Assembly: GCF_000067205.1 (NCBI RefSeq)
Contig: NC_010170.1
Coordinates: 1,178,001-1,242,000, forward strand
Length of the DNA stretch: 64,000 nucleotides
Origin: Bordetella petrii
Lineage (GTDB): Bacteria > Pseudomonadota > Gammaproteobacteria > Burkholderiales > Burkholderiaceae_B
Direction: 5' to 3'
The notes beneath the pieces are model-generated. The model did no database searches and was not told the DNA's origin. It saw only the letters and a program-made list of their open reading frames with translations. Numbering within the stretch: position 1 is the stretch's first letter; every line of letters begins with the position of its first letter. The translations under genes and the position numbers were made by a program. Shown piece by piece: positions 42,429-51,083 of this stretch.

Positions 42429-43235
42429 TTATTCCGCCTGCATATTGCTGAGTTCGGCTTCAAGTCGGTTTTTGAGGGCGAGCAGGTCCGGGATAACTTC
42501 CTGCTTCAGCCGCGGCAACTCCAGGGAATTCGACGGTGCGGCGCAGCCCAGGGCATAGGTGTGTGGACCTTCTGGCGTGTCGACGACCACTGCGGCGCCG
42601 TTGGTGCCGGCCTCAAGGGTGCCGGCCGCGATGCAATAGCCGTCGCTCGCCATTTGAGAAATGGCGGTCGGCACTTCGCGGCTCAAGAGCTCCCAAGCTT
42701 GCGGGTCAGCCGTGCCAAGCTTTTCGAGGAATGCCGTGCGTTCGGCATCGCCCATTGCGCCGACCAGTGCCCTGCCCAGGGCCGAGCGGTCAATGCGAAG
42801 GCGCGAACCGGCGCGCACCCGCAAGGTGAAAATCATGTCTCGGCTATGAGCAACCTCGTTGCAGACCATGCTGCTGGCATCGGGTGAGGCGAGCACGACG
42901 GAGACCTGATGCTGGTCGGCGAACTGCTGCATCAGCGGCCTCGCTAGCATGACAAAGTCCCGGTGCGAGGCCGCGATGAACCCAAGCGCAAGCACGGCCG
43001 CGCCTAGGCGATAGGCGGCTCGCTGGGCCGAATATTGCAGGTATTCTGCTTCCAGCAGATTGGCCGTGAGGCGGGATACTGTCGGCTTGGGCAGGCCGGT
43101 GAGCGCCGCGATTTCGGAGTTGCTCAACCAGTCATTGTTCGGTTCGAACGCCGAGAGAACGGTCAACCCGCGCGACAGCACCCGGACTTGGCGAATGCCT
43201 GGCTTTTCGGAGTACGAATCAGCGGATGTATTCAT
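42429..43235 (-). CDS. IclR-family transcriptional regulator
   Basis: A 268-residue regulator. The winged HTH is LSNSEIAALTGLPKPTVSRL; the effector domain contains RIDRSALGRALVGAM and IAAGTLEAGTNG. It is the promoter-proximal member of the IclR pair. A copy of the AAAATGAAATTAGA motif lies ten bases upstream of its start and two more lie before the AtuA operon, suggesting autoregulation and control of that operon. Confidence 0.92.
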   Translation of the reverse strand: MNTSADSYSEKPGIRQVRVLSRGLTVLSAFEPNNDWLSNSEIAALTGLPKPTVSRLTANLLEAEYLQYSAQRAAYRLGAAVLALGFIAASHRDFVMLARPLMQQFADQHQVSVVLASPDASSMVCNEVAHSRDMIFTLRVRAGSRLRIDRSALGRALVGAMGDAERTAFLEKLGTADPQAWELLSREVPTAISQMASDGYCIAAGTLEAGTNGAAVVVDTPEGPHTYALGCAAPSNSLELPRLKQEVIPDLLALKNRLEAELSNMQAE

Positions 43236-43244
43236 CGAGTCATC

Positions 43245-43258
43245 AAAATGAAATTAGA
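43245..43258. promoter_or_regulatory. candidate IclR site at the iclR promoter/leader
   Basis: AAAATGAAATTAGA lies ten bases before the IclR start, overlapping the ribosome-binding region. It matches the tandem copies at 31766-31799, about 11 kb away. The neighbouring bases to 43314 contain no gene. Confidence 0.5.
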
Positions 43259-43314
43259 CTCGATTCTACAGGCAAGCCCCGTGATATGGGCTTGGTTTAA
43301 CCGTCGAACGCTCC

Positions 43315-44439
43315 CTAAAAGACCTTCGGACGACGCTTTAGCCACCAGCCGTATTGTTCTGGCCAAGCCAGAAACTCTGGATCGGCCTGCAGAGCCAAGC
43401 GGGCGTGCAGGGGCCAATTCGGATTGAGAAGGGCCTCCCGCCCGACAGCCACCAAATCGGCCTTATCCCCAACCAGAATCGCCTCGGCCTGCTCCGGATC
43501 AACGATCAACCCCACTGCGATCGTCCCGATGCCAGCCTCCTGCTTGACCGCCTGCGCAAAGGGAACCTGGAACCCCGGCCCGCGCTTGACGGCCTGCGGA
43601 CCTTGTCCCGCCGTGGCAGGCGCCTGTATGCCACCGGATGAACAGTCGATCAGATCAACGCCCAGTGCTTTCAATTCGCGGGAAAACAAGATGCTGTCTG
43701 ACAACTGCCACCCGCCCTCAATACCGTCGACGGCCGATATCCGCACAGATACCGGAATGTCGGAGGGCAGGGCGTCCCGGACGGCGGCCGCGACCTGAAG
43801 GGGAAAGCGCATCCGGTTCTCTAGCGACCCGCCATACTCGTCCTGCCGCTTGTTGGTGACGGGCGAAAGAAAGCTGTGCAGCAGGTAGCCATGCGCGGCG
43901 TGAATTTCGACAAACCGGTATCCCGCGCTGACTGCGCGGACTGTCGCGTCGCGGAAGCTGGCGCCGATGCCAGCCAGTTCGCTGGCCTCAAGTTCGCGAG
44001 GCACGGGCCAGCCTTCCTGTACCGGCACGGAAGAGGGCGCCGTGGTCTCCCAGGCCTGATCTTCCGAAGACAGTGCCAACGGCCGATTGCCTTCCCAGGG
44101 CCTGCCCGTGCTTGCCTTGCGGCCGGCATGACCGATCTGAATCGACGGCACCACGCCGTGCGTGGTCATGATGCGTGCTAGTTCCGCAAGTCCTGGGATC
44201 TGCTCATCGCTCCAGATTCCCAGGTCGCCAAGGGTTCCCCGGCCATCGCGGGTGACAGCCGCGACTTCAATCATTGCGCTGCCGGGTCCGCCCCGGGCCA
44301 GGCCGGCGGTATGGAACCGGTGCCAGTCCTGGACCAGTCCGTCGATGGCGGAGTACTGGCTCATCGGAGAGATGAGTACGCGATTGGGCAACTCGACGCC
44401 GCGCAGTTTGAACGGGGTAAACAGTTTGGTGTCCCGCAT
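43315..44439 (-). CDS. NADH:flavin oxidoreductase (Old Yellow Enzyme, YqjM type)
   Basis: A 374-residue FMN barrel that reduces activated C=C bonds with NAD(P)H. Motifs: LPNRVLISPMSQYSA, EIHAAHGYLLHSFLSP with the substrate-binding His pair, NKRQDEYGGSLENRMRF, and the FMN site AVGREALLNPNWP. ATG 44439 follows GAGGAACCTC; the frame extends to 44469 without family-like sequence. It is the last gene of the leftward operon and may act as an enoyl-CoA-type or enone reductase in the same pathway. Confidence 0.92.
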   Translation of the reverse strand: MRDTKLFTPFKLRGVELPNRVLISPMSQYSAIDGLVQDWHRFHTAGLARGGPGSAMIEVAAVTRDGRGTLGDLGIWSDEQIPGLAELARIMTTHGVVPSIQIGHAGRKASTGRPWEGNRPLALSSEDQAWETTAPSSVPVQEGWPVPRELEASELAGIGASFRDATVRAVSAGYRFVEIHAAHGYLLHSFLSPVTNKRQDEYGGSLENRMRFPLQVAAAVRDALPSDIPVSVRISAVDGIEGGWQLSDSILFSRELKALGVDLIDCSSGGIQAPATAGQGPQAVKRGPGFQVPFAQAVKQEAGIGTIAVGLIVDPEQAEAILVGDKADLVAVGREALLNPNWPLHARLALQADPEFLAWPEQYGWWLKRRPKVF

Positions 44440-44478
44440 GAGGTTCCTCGTTTCGGATCGTTGTGTCATGGCGGAGGA

Positions 44479-44769
44479 TCAGGCTTCGTAGTCCAGCACG
44501 ATGAGCTGCCGGCTTAGTGCCGCGACTTTCTGCTTCAGCGGCACGTGGGCGGGAGCCTGCTGGTAGTGGTCGTGGGCGGCTGAGTCCACGAAGTCCGCCA
44601 CGAATGCGTGGGTGTAGGAATGGGCGCGATCCGACGCATTGGTGGCAATGCGCAGGTCCAGGATACCCGGGATCTCTTTCTTGATCGTCTGGCACATGCC
44701 GACGATGTCTTCGTGGTCTTCTCTGGTGAGCGGGGCGTTGAAGCTGAGCATGACAATATGTCGAAACAT
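44479..44769 (-). CDS. Dabb (stress-responsive alpha/beta barrel) domain protein
   Basis: A 96-residue single-domain protein, MFRHIVMLSFNAPLT at the start and YTHAFVADFVDSAAHDHY in the middle, as usual for the Dabb family. Some relatives are small catabolic enzymes (isomerases or cyclases); others have no known activity. It lies between the SDR and OYE genes with short gaps, so it is likely part of the pathway. Confidence 0.87.
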   Translation of the reverse strand: MFRHIVMLSFNAPLTREDHEDIVGMCQTIKKEIPGILDLRIATNASDRAHSYTHAFVADFVDSAAHDHYQQAPAHVPLKQKVAALSRQLIVLDYEA

Positions 44770-44784
44770 GATGGCTCCGATCGA

Positions 44785-45546
44785 TCAGGAAATGGTCAAC
44801 CCGCCGTCGACGGCGAGGATGTGGCCGGTCGTGGAGCGGGACTCGTCGGAAGCCAGATACAACGCGGCGTGGGCGATATCTTCGGGCTGCACCAGCCCAA
44901 AAAGCTGGCCGTCCAGCGATTTGCTGGTGACGCCATCGTCTTTCAGCAGCTTTAGCACGCGCTCTGTCGCCGTCGCTCCGGGAGCCACCGCATTCACGCG
45001 AATTCGGTACTGTGCATATTCCACAGCCATCGACCGGGTCAGCGCGCTGACTGCGCCCTTGGCCGCCGTGTAGGCGTCCTTGCCGTGAGTGCCGATCAGG
45101 GCAAAGATGGATGTGCTGTTGATGACGGACCCGCCGTTCCCCGCGTCCATCATGGCCTGGATGCCGTAGCGGCATCCCAACCAGGTGCCAAACAGGTCGA
45201 GTTTCATCTTGGACCAGAACTCGTCCACCGGAGCGTCCGTCACGCGGCTGTCGCGCACGGTCGAGCCTCCGGCATTGTTGTACAGCACGTCAAATCGTCC
45301 GAACTCCGCCACGGTCCGTTTGACGGCCGCCTCCAGGCTTTCGGGTTCGGTGACGTCGGTGTGGATGAAGCGGGCAGGGCGGCCCGTCGATTTTTCGACG
45401 ATGGCGGCGGTCTGCTCGCCCGCGGCGGTGTCACGCTCGGCGATAACGACCTGGGCGCCTTCCTGGGCGAATAGCAATGCGCTGGCACAGCCGATACCGG
45501 CGCCGCCGCCCGTGATGAAGGCGACTTTTCCTTCGAGTCGATGCAT
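44785..45546 (-). CDS. short-chain dehydrogenase/reductase
   Basis: A 253-residue SDR. Cofactor motif TGGGAGIG, NNAGG, and active site YTAAK. ATG 45546 gives MHRLEGKVAFITGG, the natural N-terminus; the frame is open to 45732 but overlaps the LivF-like gene. It fits an NAD-dependent hydroxyacyl or alcohol dehydrogenase role. It follows the transporter genes by about 46 bases. Confidence 0.9.
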   Translation of the reverse strand: MHRLEGKVAFITGGGAGIGCASALLFAQEGAQVVIAERDTAAGEQTAAIVEKSTGRPARFIHTDVTEPESLEAAVKRTVAEFGRFDVLYNNAGGSTVRDSRVTDAPVDEFWSKMKLDLFGTWLGCRYGIQAMMDAGNGGSVINSTSIFALIGTHGKDAYTAAKGAVSALTRSMAVEYAQYRIRVNAVAPGATATERVLKLLKDDGVTSKSLDGQLFGLVQPEDIAHAALYLASDESRSTTGHILAVDGGLTIS

Positions 45547-45592
45547 AAATACCTCGCAAAAAACGGATAAGTGGATGAGGGATGCGTGGGGG

Positions 45593-46315
45593 TCAAATGC
45601 CCAGATAGGCTTTGCGCACCGCTTCACTGCTGGCCAGCTCCGACGCCAGGCCTTGCAACTGAATCTCACCGCGCTCGAGGATGAAGGCGTGGGTCGCAAT
45701 CTCCAGTGCCATCTCTGCGTTCTGTTCCACAAGCATCACATCCACGCCTTCCGCCGCGATGTCCTGGATGATCTGGGCGATGGTGTCGACGATGGCGGGC
45801 GCAAGCCCGATTGTGGGCTCGTCAAGCAGCAGTAGCCGCGGCTTGGCCATCAGGGCGCGGCCGACAGCAACCATCTGTTGCTGGCCGCCACTGAGACTAC
45901 CCGCCGGTGACTTGAGCCTTGTCTTCAGAGCGGGAAAGCGTTCCAGCACGTCTGCCATTCCCTGCTGAATGGCATTCTTGCTTTTCTCGCGGTAGGCGCC
46001 CAGTTCCAGGTTTTCCCCTACCGTCATGGCTTTGAACAGGCGCCGGCCTTCGGGCACCAGGACGAGGCCCCTGGAGACGAGGGCATCGGGTGCCAGTCCG
46101 GTGATGTCTTCTCCATAAAGGCGGACACGTCCGGAAGAGGGCGCGACCAGGCCGGTCAAGGCCTTCATGATGGTCGATTTTCCGGCGCCATTGGAACCGA
46201 CGATGGTGGAGATGGATCCCCGCTTCACCGTGAAGCTCGCCGCGCTCACCGCCGGCACGATGCCATACATCACCGACAGTCGCTCGACGTCGAGCACATT
46301 TTCGTTATTGTTCAT
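45593..46315 (-). CDS. Liv-type ABC transporter ATP-binding protein (LivF-like)
   Basis: A 240-residue ATPase. Walker A GSNGAGKS, signature LSGGQQQMVAVGRAL and Walker B LLLLDEP are intact. Its start overlaps the end of the LivG-like gene by 11 bases, so it is translationally coupled. It completes a second full Liv importer in the window. Confidence 0.93.
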   Translation of the reverse strand: MNNNENVLDVERLSVMYGIVPAVSAASFTVKRGSISTIVGSNGAGKSTIMKALTGLVAPSSGRVRLYGEDITGLAPDALVSRGLVLVPEGRRLFKAMTVGENLELGAYREKSKNAIQQGMADVLERFPALKTRLKSPAGSLSGGQQQMVAVGRALMAKPRLLLLDEPTIGLAPAIVDTIAQIIQDIAAEGVDVMLVEQNAEMALEIATHAFILERGEIQLQGLASELASSEAVRKAYLGI

Positions 46316-47039
46316 GCCGCTTCCCCAGATAGGCCGAAATCACGCGCGGATCCCGCTGGATCTCGGCCGGGGTGCCGGTGGCTAGAAACACGCCATAGTC
46401 CAGCACCACGATGCGATCGCAGATATCCATGACCGCCTTCATGTTGTGTTCCACAAGCAGCATCGAAACGCCGTACTCCTCGCGCATCCTGCGGAAGATC
46501 GCCAATACTGACGATGCCTCGGTCTGGTTCAGACCGGTCAACGGTTCGTCCAGGCAGAGCAGGCTTGGCCGGGCGGCGAAAGCGATGGCGATGCTGACCA
46601 GGCGCTGCAGGCCGTGCGAAAGGTTCCCCGCAACTTCGCTCAGGACTTCCGACAGGCCCATAAGCGCCGCGGTTTCTCGTACGCGTGCGTCCCGTTCAGC
46701 TTTATGGCGCATCGTCGCGAACGTACCGACGACGATGTTGTCGTAGACGGTCATGTCGCGCAGCATGCTGTCGTGCTGGAACGTGCGGACCAGGCCCTGC
46801 CGGGAGATCCGGGCGGCGCTCTGGCCGGTGATGTCCTGGCCCATGAAGGTCAGCTTGCCGCCAGACGGCTTGTAGTAGCCGCTTACCACGTTGAACGTGG
46901 TGCTTTTGCCGGCGCCATTGGGGCCGATGAGTCCAAGGATTTCTCCTTTGCGGACTTCGAAGCTCAAATCCTTGACTGCCACCAGGCCTCCAAAGCGGCG
47001 GCTCAGGCCATCGACTTTAAGTAGTACTTGGTTTTCCAT
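46305..47039 (-). CDS. Liv-type ABC transporter ATP-binding protein (LivG-like)
   Basis: A 244-residue ATPase. Walker A GPNGAGKS and Walker B LLCLDEP are intact; the signature is LSHGLQRLVSIAIAF, a LivG-type variant. It begins seven bases after the LivM-like stop. Confidence 0.93.
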   Translation of the reverse strand: MENQVLLKVDGLSRRFGGLVAVKDLSFEVRKGEILGLIGPNGAGKSTTFNVVSGYYKPSGGKLTFMGQDITGQSAARISRQGLVRTFQHDSMLRDMTVYDNIVVGTFATMRHKAERDARVRETAALMGLSEVLSEVAGNLSHGLQRLVSIAIAFAARPSLLCLDEPLTGLNQTEASSVLAIFRRMREEYGVSMLLVEHNMKAVMDICDRIVVLDYGVFLATGTPAEIQRDPRVISAYLGKRHEQ

Positions 47040-47046
47040 GAAGACC

Positions 47047-47991
47047 TCAGGCTTGGGGCTTCGCCGCGGCAGTCAGCCCAGGCGCGCGCTTGTTGAGGTG
47101 GCGGCCCAGGCCGATCAGGCCCCCCGGCATCAGCAGCACCGAGATCACGATGGCGGCTCCGTAGAAGATGTGCTCGTAGGGGCCGAAGCTCAGGGCGAAC
47201 TGGCCGAGCAGCGTCAAAACGATGGCGCCGACGACCGCGCCCAGGATGTGGGATTCGCCGCCCACCTTCAGATAGGCCAGCGCGTATACCGCCAGCAGGA
47301 AGCCAAAATCCCCCGGACTGATGACGTTGTTCGAGTAAGCCAGTAGCGCACCGGCAATGCCGGCAACGAACGAAGAAACACCCAGGCACAGCACCTTGGT
47401 CAGATGCACGTTGATGCCGACGGTCTCGACGATGGCGTCGTTATTGCGGATGGCCACAAGGACTTTGCCGAAATCGGATTTCTCGATGAACCAGAGCGCC
47501 CAGAGCAGTGCGAGCACCACGGCGACGACCAGGGCGGGCAAGTAGCCGTCCAGGTAGGCCGGCGGAAAGATACCCACCATGCCGGAGCTCCCTCCGATGG
47601 CTTCGGTCTTGGTGTAGATCATGCGGATCACTTCGGTGAAAGCGAAGCTGATCAGCATGAAATAGGGGCCCTTGGCGCGCAGCGTGATGTAGCCGAACAC
47701 AAGGCTGATCAGGCCGGCGAAGACTGCGCTTGCCACCAGCGTGAGCAGGAAGGGCCAGTTGAACGTGACGCTCCCGACACCCGCCATATAGGCGCCTAGG
47801 CCCACAAAGCCGGCGACGGCAAAATTCAGTTCACCGATCAAGGTGACAAAGCGGAAGCTGGCGGTAATCAGCACGTTGACGGCCAGCCACAGGACCAGGC
47901 TGGCGGCCAGGCCGCCGCCCTGAAGCAGGCTGGCGGCGATCGCCACCAGGCCGACCGAGGCGATTGCAGGGGTGAGTAGCGATTTAGCCAT
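47047..47991 (-). CDS. Liv-type ABC transporter permease (LivM-like)
   Basis: A 314-residue permease with many hydrophobic segments. LNFAVAGFVGLGAYMAG and AIRNNDAIVETVGINV are LivM phrases. ATG 47991 overlaps the LivH stop by eight bases; the longer frame to 48027 would overlap livH further. It pairs with the LivH-like protein. Confidence 0.92.
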   Translation of the reverse strand: MAKSLLTPAIASVGLVAIAASLLQGGGLAASLVLWLAVNVLITASFRFVTLIGELNFAVAGFVGLGAYMAGVGSVTFNWPFLLTLVASAVFAGLISLVFGYITLRAKGPYFMLISFAFTEVIRMIYTKTEAIGGSSGMVGIFPPAYLDGYLPALVVAVVLALLWALWFIEKSDFGKVLVAIRNNDAIVETVGINVHLTKVLCLGVSSFVAGIAGALLAYSNNVISPGDFGFLLAVYALAYLKVGGESHILGAVVGAIVLTLLGQFALSFGPYEHIFYGAAIVISVLLMPGGLIGLGRHLNKRAPGLTAAAKPQA

Positions 47992-48859
47992 TGCCGAGAA
48001 TTCCCTTCGGACGAACGAGAAGTACAAACATGGTCAGGGCGAACATCGTGATCGTGGCCCAGGTGGGATCGAAGTAGTAGCCGCCCAGGCTTTCGATGAC
48101 GGCGATCAGCAGGCTGCCCAGGATTGCGCCGGGTATGCTGCCCAGCCCGCCGATGACGATCGCGATGAAACCCCGGATGAGATAGTCGCTGCCGATGATC
48201 GGGCTGGAAACGGTCACGGGCGATAGCAGTACTGCGGCGATCGCCGCGAGCGAGGTCGCGATGAAAAAGCCGGCCAGGGCGATCCGTCGGTACGGGATGC
48301 CCTGCAGCATCGCAGCCTCATGGTCTTCCGAGACCGCGCGCAGTGCCTTTCCCAGACGGCTTGACGCGATGGTCCAGCACATGAGAGCGGCCACCAGCAG
48401 TGCGCAGCAGGTGATGATCAGGCGCTGGATGGTGATGTAGGCGCCCATGATGTTCACCGTTCCTTCGACCAGCGCGGGGAGCTTGTTGGGAACGCCGCCG
48501 AAGGATTCCAGGAATATGCCTTGCAGCAACAGCGAGAGGCCGACCGACACCACAAAGGAGCCGGTCATGTCGCGCTGGAACCGCTGGAGGGCGAACTTGT
48601 AGATCACCCCCCCCAGTAGCAGCGTCAAGGCGATCCCAAGCACTCCGCTCAGCGCATAGGACGCAAAAAGCGGCAACTGCTCGCTGATCAGGAACGGGAC
48701 TGTCACTCCCATCACCAGCAGCGGCAGCGTAAAGAACTCTCCGTGTGCGAAGTTGACGATTCGCATGACGCCGAAGATCAGCGTCAAGCCCAACGAGAAC
48801 AGGATGTACGCCGCGGCGATCTGCATACTGTTCATGATTAATTGCATGTAAACGTCCAA
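47984..48859 (-). CDS. Liv-type ABC transporter permease (LivH-like)
   Basis: A 291-residue permease with about eight hydrophobic segments and the LivH motif MRIVNFAHGEFFTLP. The start is TTG 48859 with GGGGGAGACAAG in front, giving MDVYMQLIMNSM; ATG 48847 is an alternative. It lies 37 bases after the binding-protein gene. Confidence 0.9.
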   Translation of the reverse strand: MDVYMQLIMNSMQIAAAYILFSLGLTLIFGVMRIVNFAHGEFFTLPLLVMGVTVPFLISEQLPLFASYALSGVLGIALTLLLGGVIYKFALQRFQRDMTGSFVVSVGLSLLLQGIFLESFGGVPNKLPALVEGTVNIMGAYITIQRLIITCCALLVAALMCWTIASSRLGKALRAVSEDHEAAMLQGIPYRRIALAGFFIATSLAAIAAVLLSPVTVSSPIIGSDYLIRGFIAIVIGGLGSIPGAILGSLLIAVIESLGGYYFDPTWATITMFALTMFVLLVRPKGILGNG

Positions 48860-48896
48860 CTTGTCTCCCCCGACTTATCGCCGTCCAGCGTTCTGA

Positions 48897-50105
48897 TTAC
48901 TTGCCTTGCGCCAGGCGCTTTTGCAGCTCTTCCGGCACCACGCGCTCAACTTCCACGAGCTTTCCGTCTTGAATCTGCGTGATCATGACCGGGATGAGCA
49001 TCTGCTGAGGCGAACCGTAGGTCGCCTCGCCACCGAACGCCGTCTTGCCGTACGACGTGTCAAAGACGATCTTGGGCATGACCTTCAGAATCTCGGCAGG
49101 TTCGATGCTTTGCGCGGCTTCCATGCCCGCCTTGAGGGCGTACACAGAGTCGTAGGGTGCGAGCTGCAGCGGGTTGAGTGATTCCCCGACGGCCTTTTTC
49201 ATGCCTTCGTTGAGCTCACGTTGCTTGCTGGTTGCCTGCTGTCCGGCGTAATCGCCCGAAAAGCCCATGTACACCCCGTTAGCTGCTTGACCGCCAATGT
49301 CCACGAGCTGCGCTGCCCCCGTGCCCACCGGCTGAACCTTGACACCGTCCCATCCGAGTACGGCCAGTTCGCGGAAGAGCACGCCTGCATCGGCCGGGGG
49401 AGCAACGCCCAGGTCAATGACGTCCGGCTTCACCGCCGCGAGTTTTTGCGCAATGGGCTGGAATTGCGTGGTGCCGCGTTCGTACCAGTTGACTGACACC
49501 ACCTTCACGCCAAGCTTTTCCCAAGCCTTCTGGGCGACCGGTTCGGTCTCCTTGCCGGTCGCGTCGTTGGGATTGAGCATGGCAACGGTCTTGATGGAGC
49601 CGTGTTTGGCCTTTACGTAGGCATACAGGGGTTCCAGGATTTCGAACGGCGTGGTCGATTGGGTCAAGGTGTAGGGCTTGGTTGGTCCCTTGACGGTCTT
49701 GCCCCAGGCCGAGGTGAACAGAATGACCTGGTTCCGCTCGGTGAGCGACTGCAAAGCCAGAATCGGCGCGGTGCCGATGCTGCCGACCACGTAGCGGGAT
49801 TTGTCGCGATTCACGATGTTCTGCGCGACCTTGGTCCCTTCCGCGGCGTTGTATTTGTTGTCGTAGGCACGGACTTCAAATTTATAGTTGGTGCCGCCGA
49901 TCTTCACGCCGCCGGCGTCATTGATTTCCTTGGCGGCCTGCTTGGCGGTCCATTCCTGTCCAAGCCCCCACGTTGCAGCGGCGCCTGACATCGGCGCGGA
50001 TACGCCCAATATCAAGGTCTTGGTGTCCTGTCCGAATGCGGCGCCGGACGTGAGCGACGCCGTCGCCAAAGTCACAGCCGTAAGAACGCAGTTGAGGTTC
50101 TTCAT
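48897..50105 (-). CDS. Liv-type periplasmic substrate-binding protein (LivK-like)
   Basis: A 402-residue binding protein. Signal peptide MKNLNCVLTAVTLATASLTS with cleavage near AFG; the mature part begins LILGVSAPMSGAAATWGLG, a Peripla_BP_6 pattern. It serves the LivHMGF system encoded downstream. Ligand unknown; it differs strongly from the binding protein at 15283. Confidence 0.92.
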   Translation of the reverse strand: MKNLNCVLTAVTLATASLTSGAAFGQDTKTLILGVSAPMSGAAATWGLGQEWTAKQAAKEINDAGGVKIGGTNYKFEVRAYDNKYNAAEGTKVAQNIVNRDKSRYVVGSIGTAPILALQSLTERNQVILFTSAWGKTVKGPTKPYTLTQSTTPFEILEPLYAYVKAKHGSIKTVAMLNPNDATGKETEPVAQKAWEKLGVKVVSVNWYERGTTQFQPIAQKLAAVKPDVIDLGVAPPADAGVLFRELAVLGWDGVKVQPVGTGAAQLVDIGGQAANGVYMGFSGDYAGQQATSKQRELNEGMKKAVGESLNPLQLAPYDSVYALKAGMEAAQSIEPAEILKVMPKIVFDTSYGKTAFGGEATYGSPQQMLIPVMITQIQDGKLVEVERVVPEELQKRLAQGK

Positions 50106-50178
50106 CTTGTCTTCTCCGTATTTATAGGTGTAGTGATTCCCGGCGCGTGCCGGCTTTTACCGGATTCCCGGTATGTCT

Positions 50179-51069
50179 TTAGCCCGACTGAGGTGTACGT
50201 CCGGCGCTGGTCCAGCGCGTGGCCTCGTTGGGGCCGTGGTTGTCCACGTAGCTCGACACCTGCTTGAGCAGTCCGGGCGCAATGCCTGCCTGCTCGCTCA
50301 GTGCCAAGGCCAGGTGCAGATCCTTCGCGACGATTCGGTGGATGTCCGGGTAGGCGTCTTCCGTCGGCGACCACGCGCGGAATTGCGCGCGGCCCAGGGC
50401 CGCGTTGGCAGTCAGAAAGTTCCTTCCGGTACTGACGTCCAGGATGGGCGCGAAGCTCTCAAGGGAAACGCCATGCGCCTGAGCCAGTTCGATGGCTTCA
50501 GCGGTCAAATAGATATTTGCCACGCAGACCATGTTGTTGATGATCTTGGCGACCTGCGCAGATCCCAACGCGCCGCAGTGGAAAATTCGGCTACCCATAG
50601 CCTGCATCAATGGCCTGGCCAGTTCGGCGTCGGATACGGCTCCGCCCACCATGATCGTGAGCGTTCCTTCTTGTGCGCCCACGACGCCGCCGCTCACCGG
50701 CGCGTCGAGCAGGTGGGCGCCGGCTACAGCGAGCGGCGCCTCCAGCGTGCGCAGGGTAGCGGGCAGCGTGGTGCTCATCATGCACACGATGGGCTGGTGG
50801 CCGCTGGGAATGGCGTGAACCAGTCCGCCGTCGCCAAGCAGGGCGTCTGTAATTTGAGCGTCATTGGCGAGCAGCACAATGATCGCGTCCGCTCCAGCGC
50901 AATCCTTCACTTCAGAAGTTGTGGCGACGCCTTCACGGGCAAAGCTCTCGCGTACGGCGGCACTGCGGTCGCAGATGATGAGGTCAAAACCTCCACGCCG
51001 AACGCAGCGCGCCATTGGCGCACCCATGTTGCCGGCGCCGATGAAGGCGACTGTCTTGATGGATTTCAT
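50179..51069 (-). CDS. 3-hydroxyisobutyrate dehydrogenase-like NAD(P)-dependent oxidoreductase
   Basis: A 296-residue beta-hydroxyacid dehydrogenase. The Rossmann motif is FIGAGNMGAPMARC; LDAPVSGG binds substrate and KIINNM carries the catalytic Lys. ATG 51069 is chosen since it gives the native N-terminus; the frame is open upstream through the crotonase gene. It starts 14 bases after that gene's stop. It may oxidise a hydroxyacid or a hydroxyacyl derivative released in the pathway. Confidence 0.9.
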   Translation of the reverse strand: MKSIKTVAFIGAGNMGAPMARCVRRGGFDLIICDRSAAVRESFAREGVATTSEVKDCAGADAIIVLLANDAQITDALLGDGGLVHAIPSGHQPIVCMMSTTLPATLRTLEAPLAVAGAHLLDAPVSGGVVGAQEGTLTIMVGGAVSDAELARPLMQAMGSRIFHCGALGSAQVAKIINNMVCVANIYLTAEAIELAQAHGVSLESFAPILDVSTGRNFLTANAALGRAQFRAWSPTEDAYPDIHRIVAKDLHLALALSEQAGIAPGLLKQVSSYVDNHGPNEATRWTSAGRTPQSG

Positions 51070-51083
51070 GAGCGCTGCTCCGC

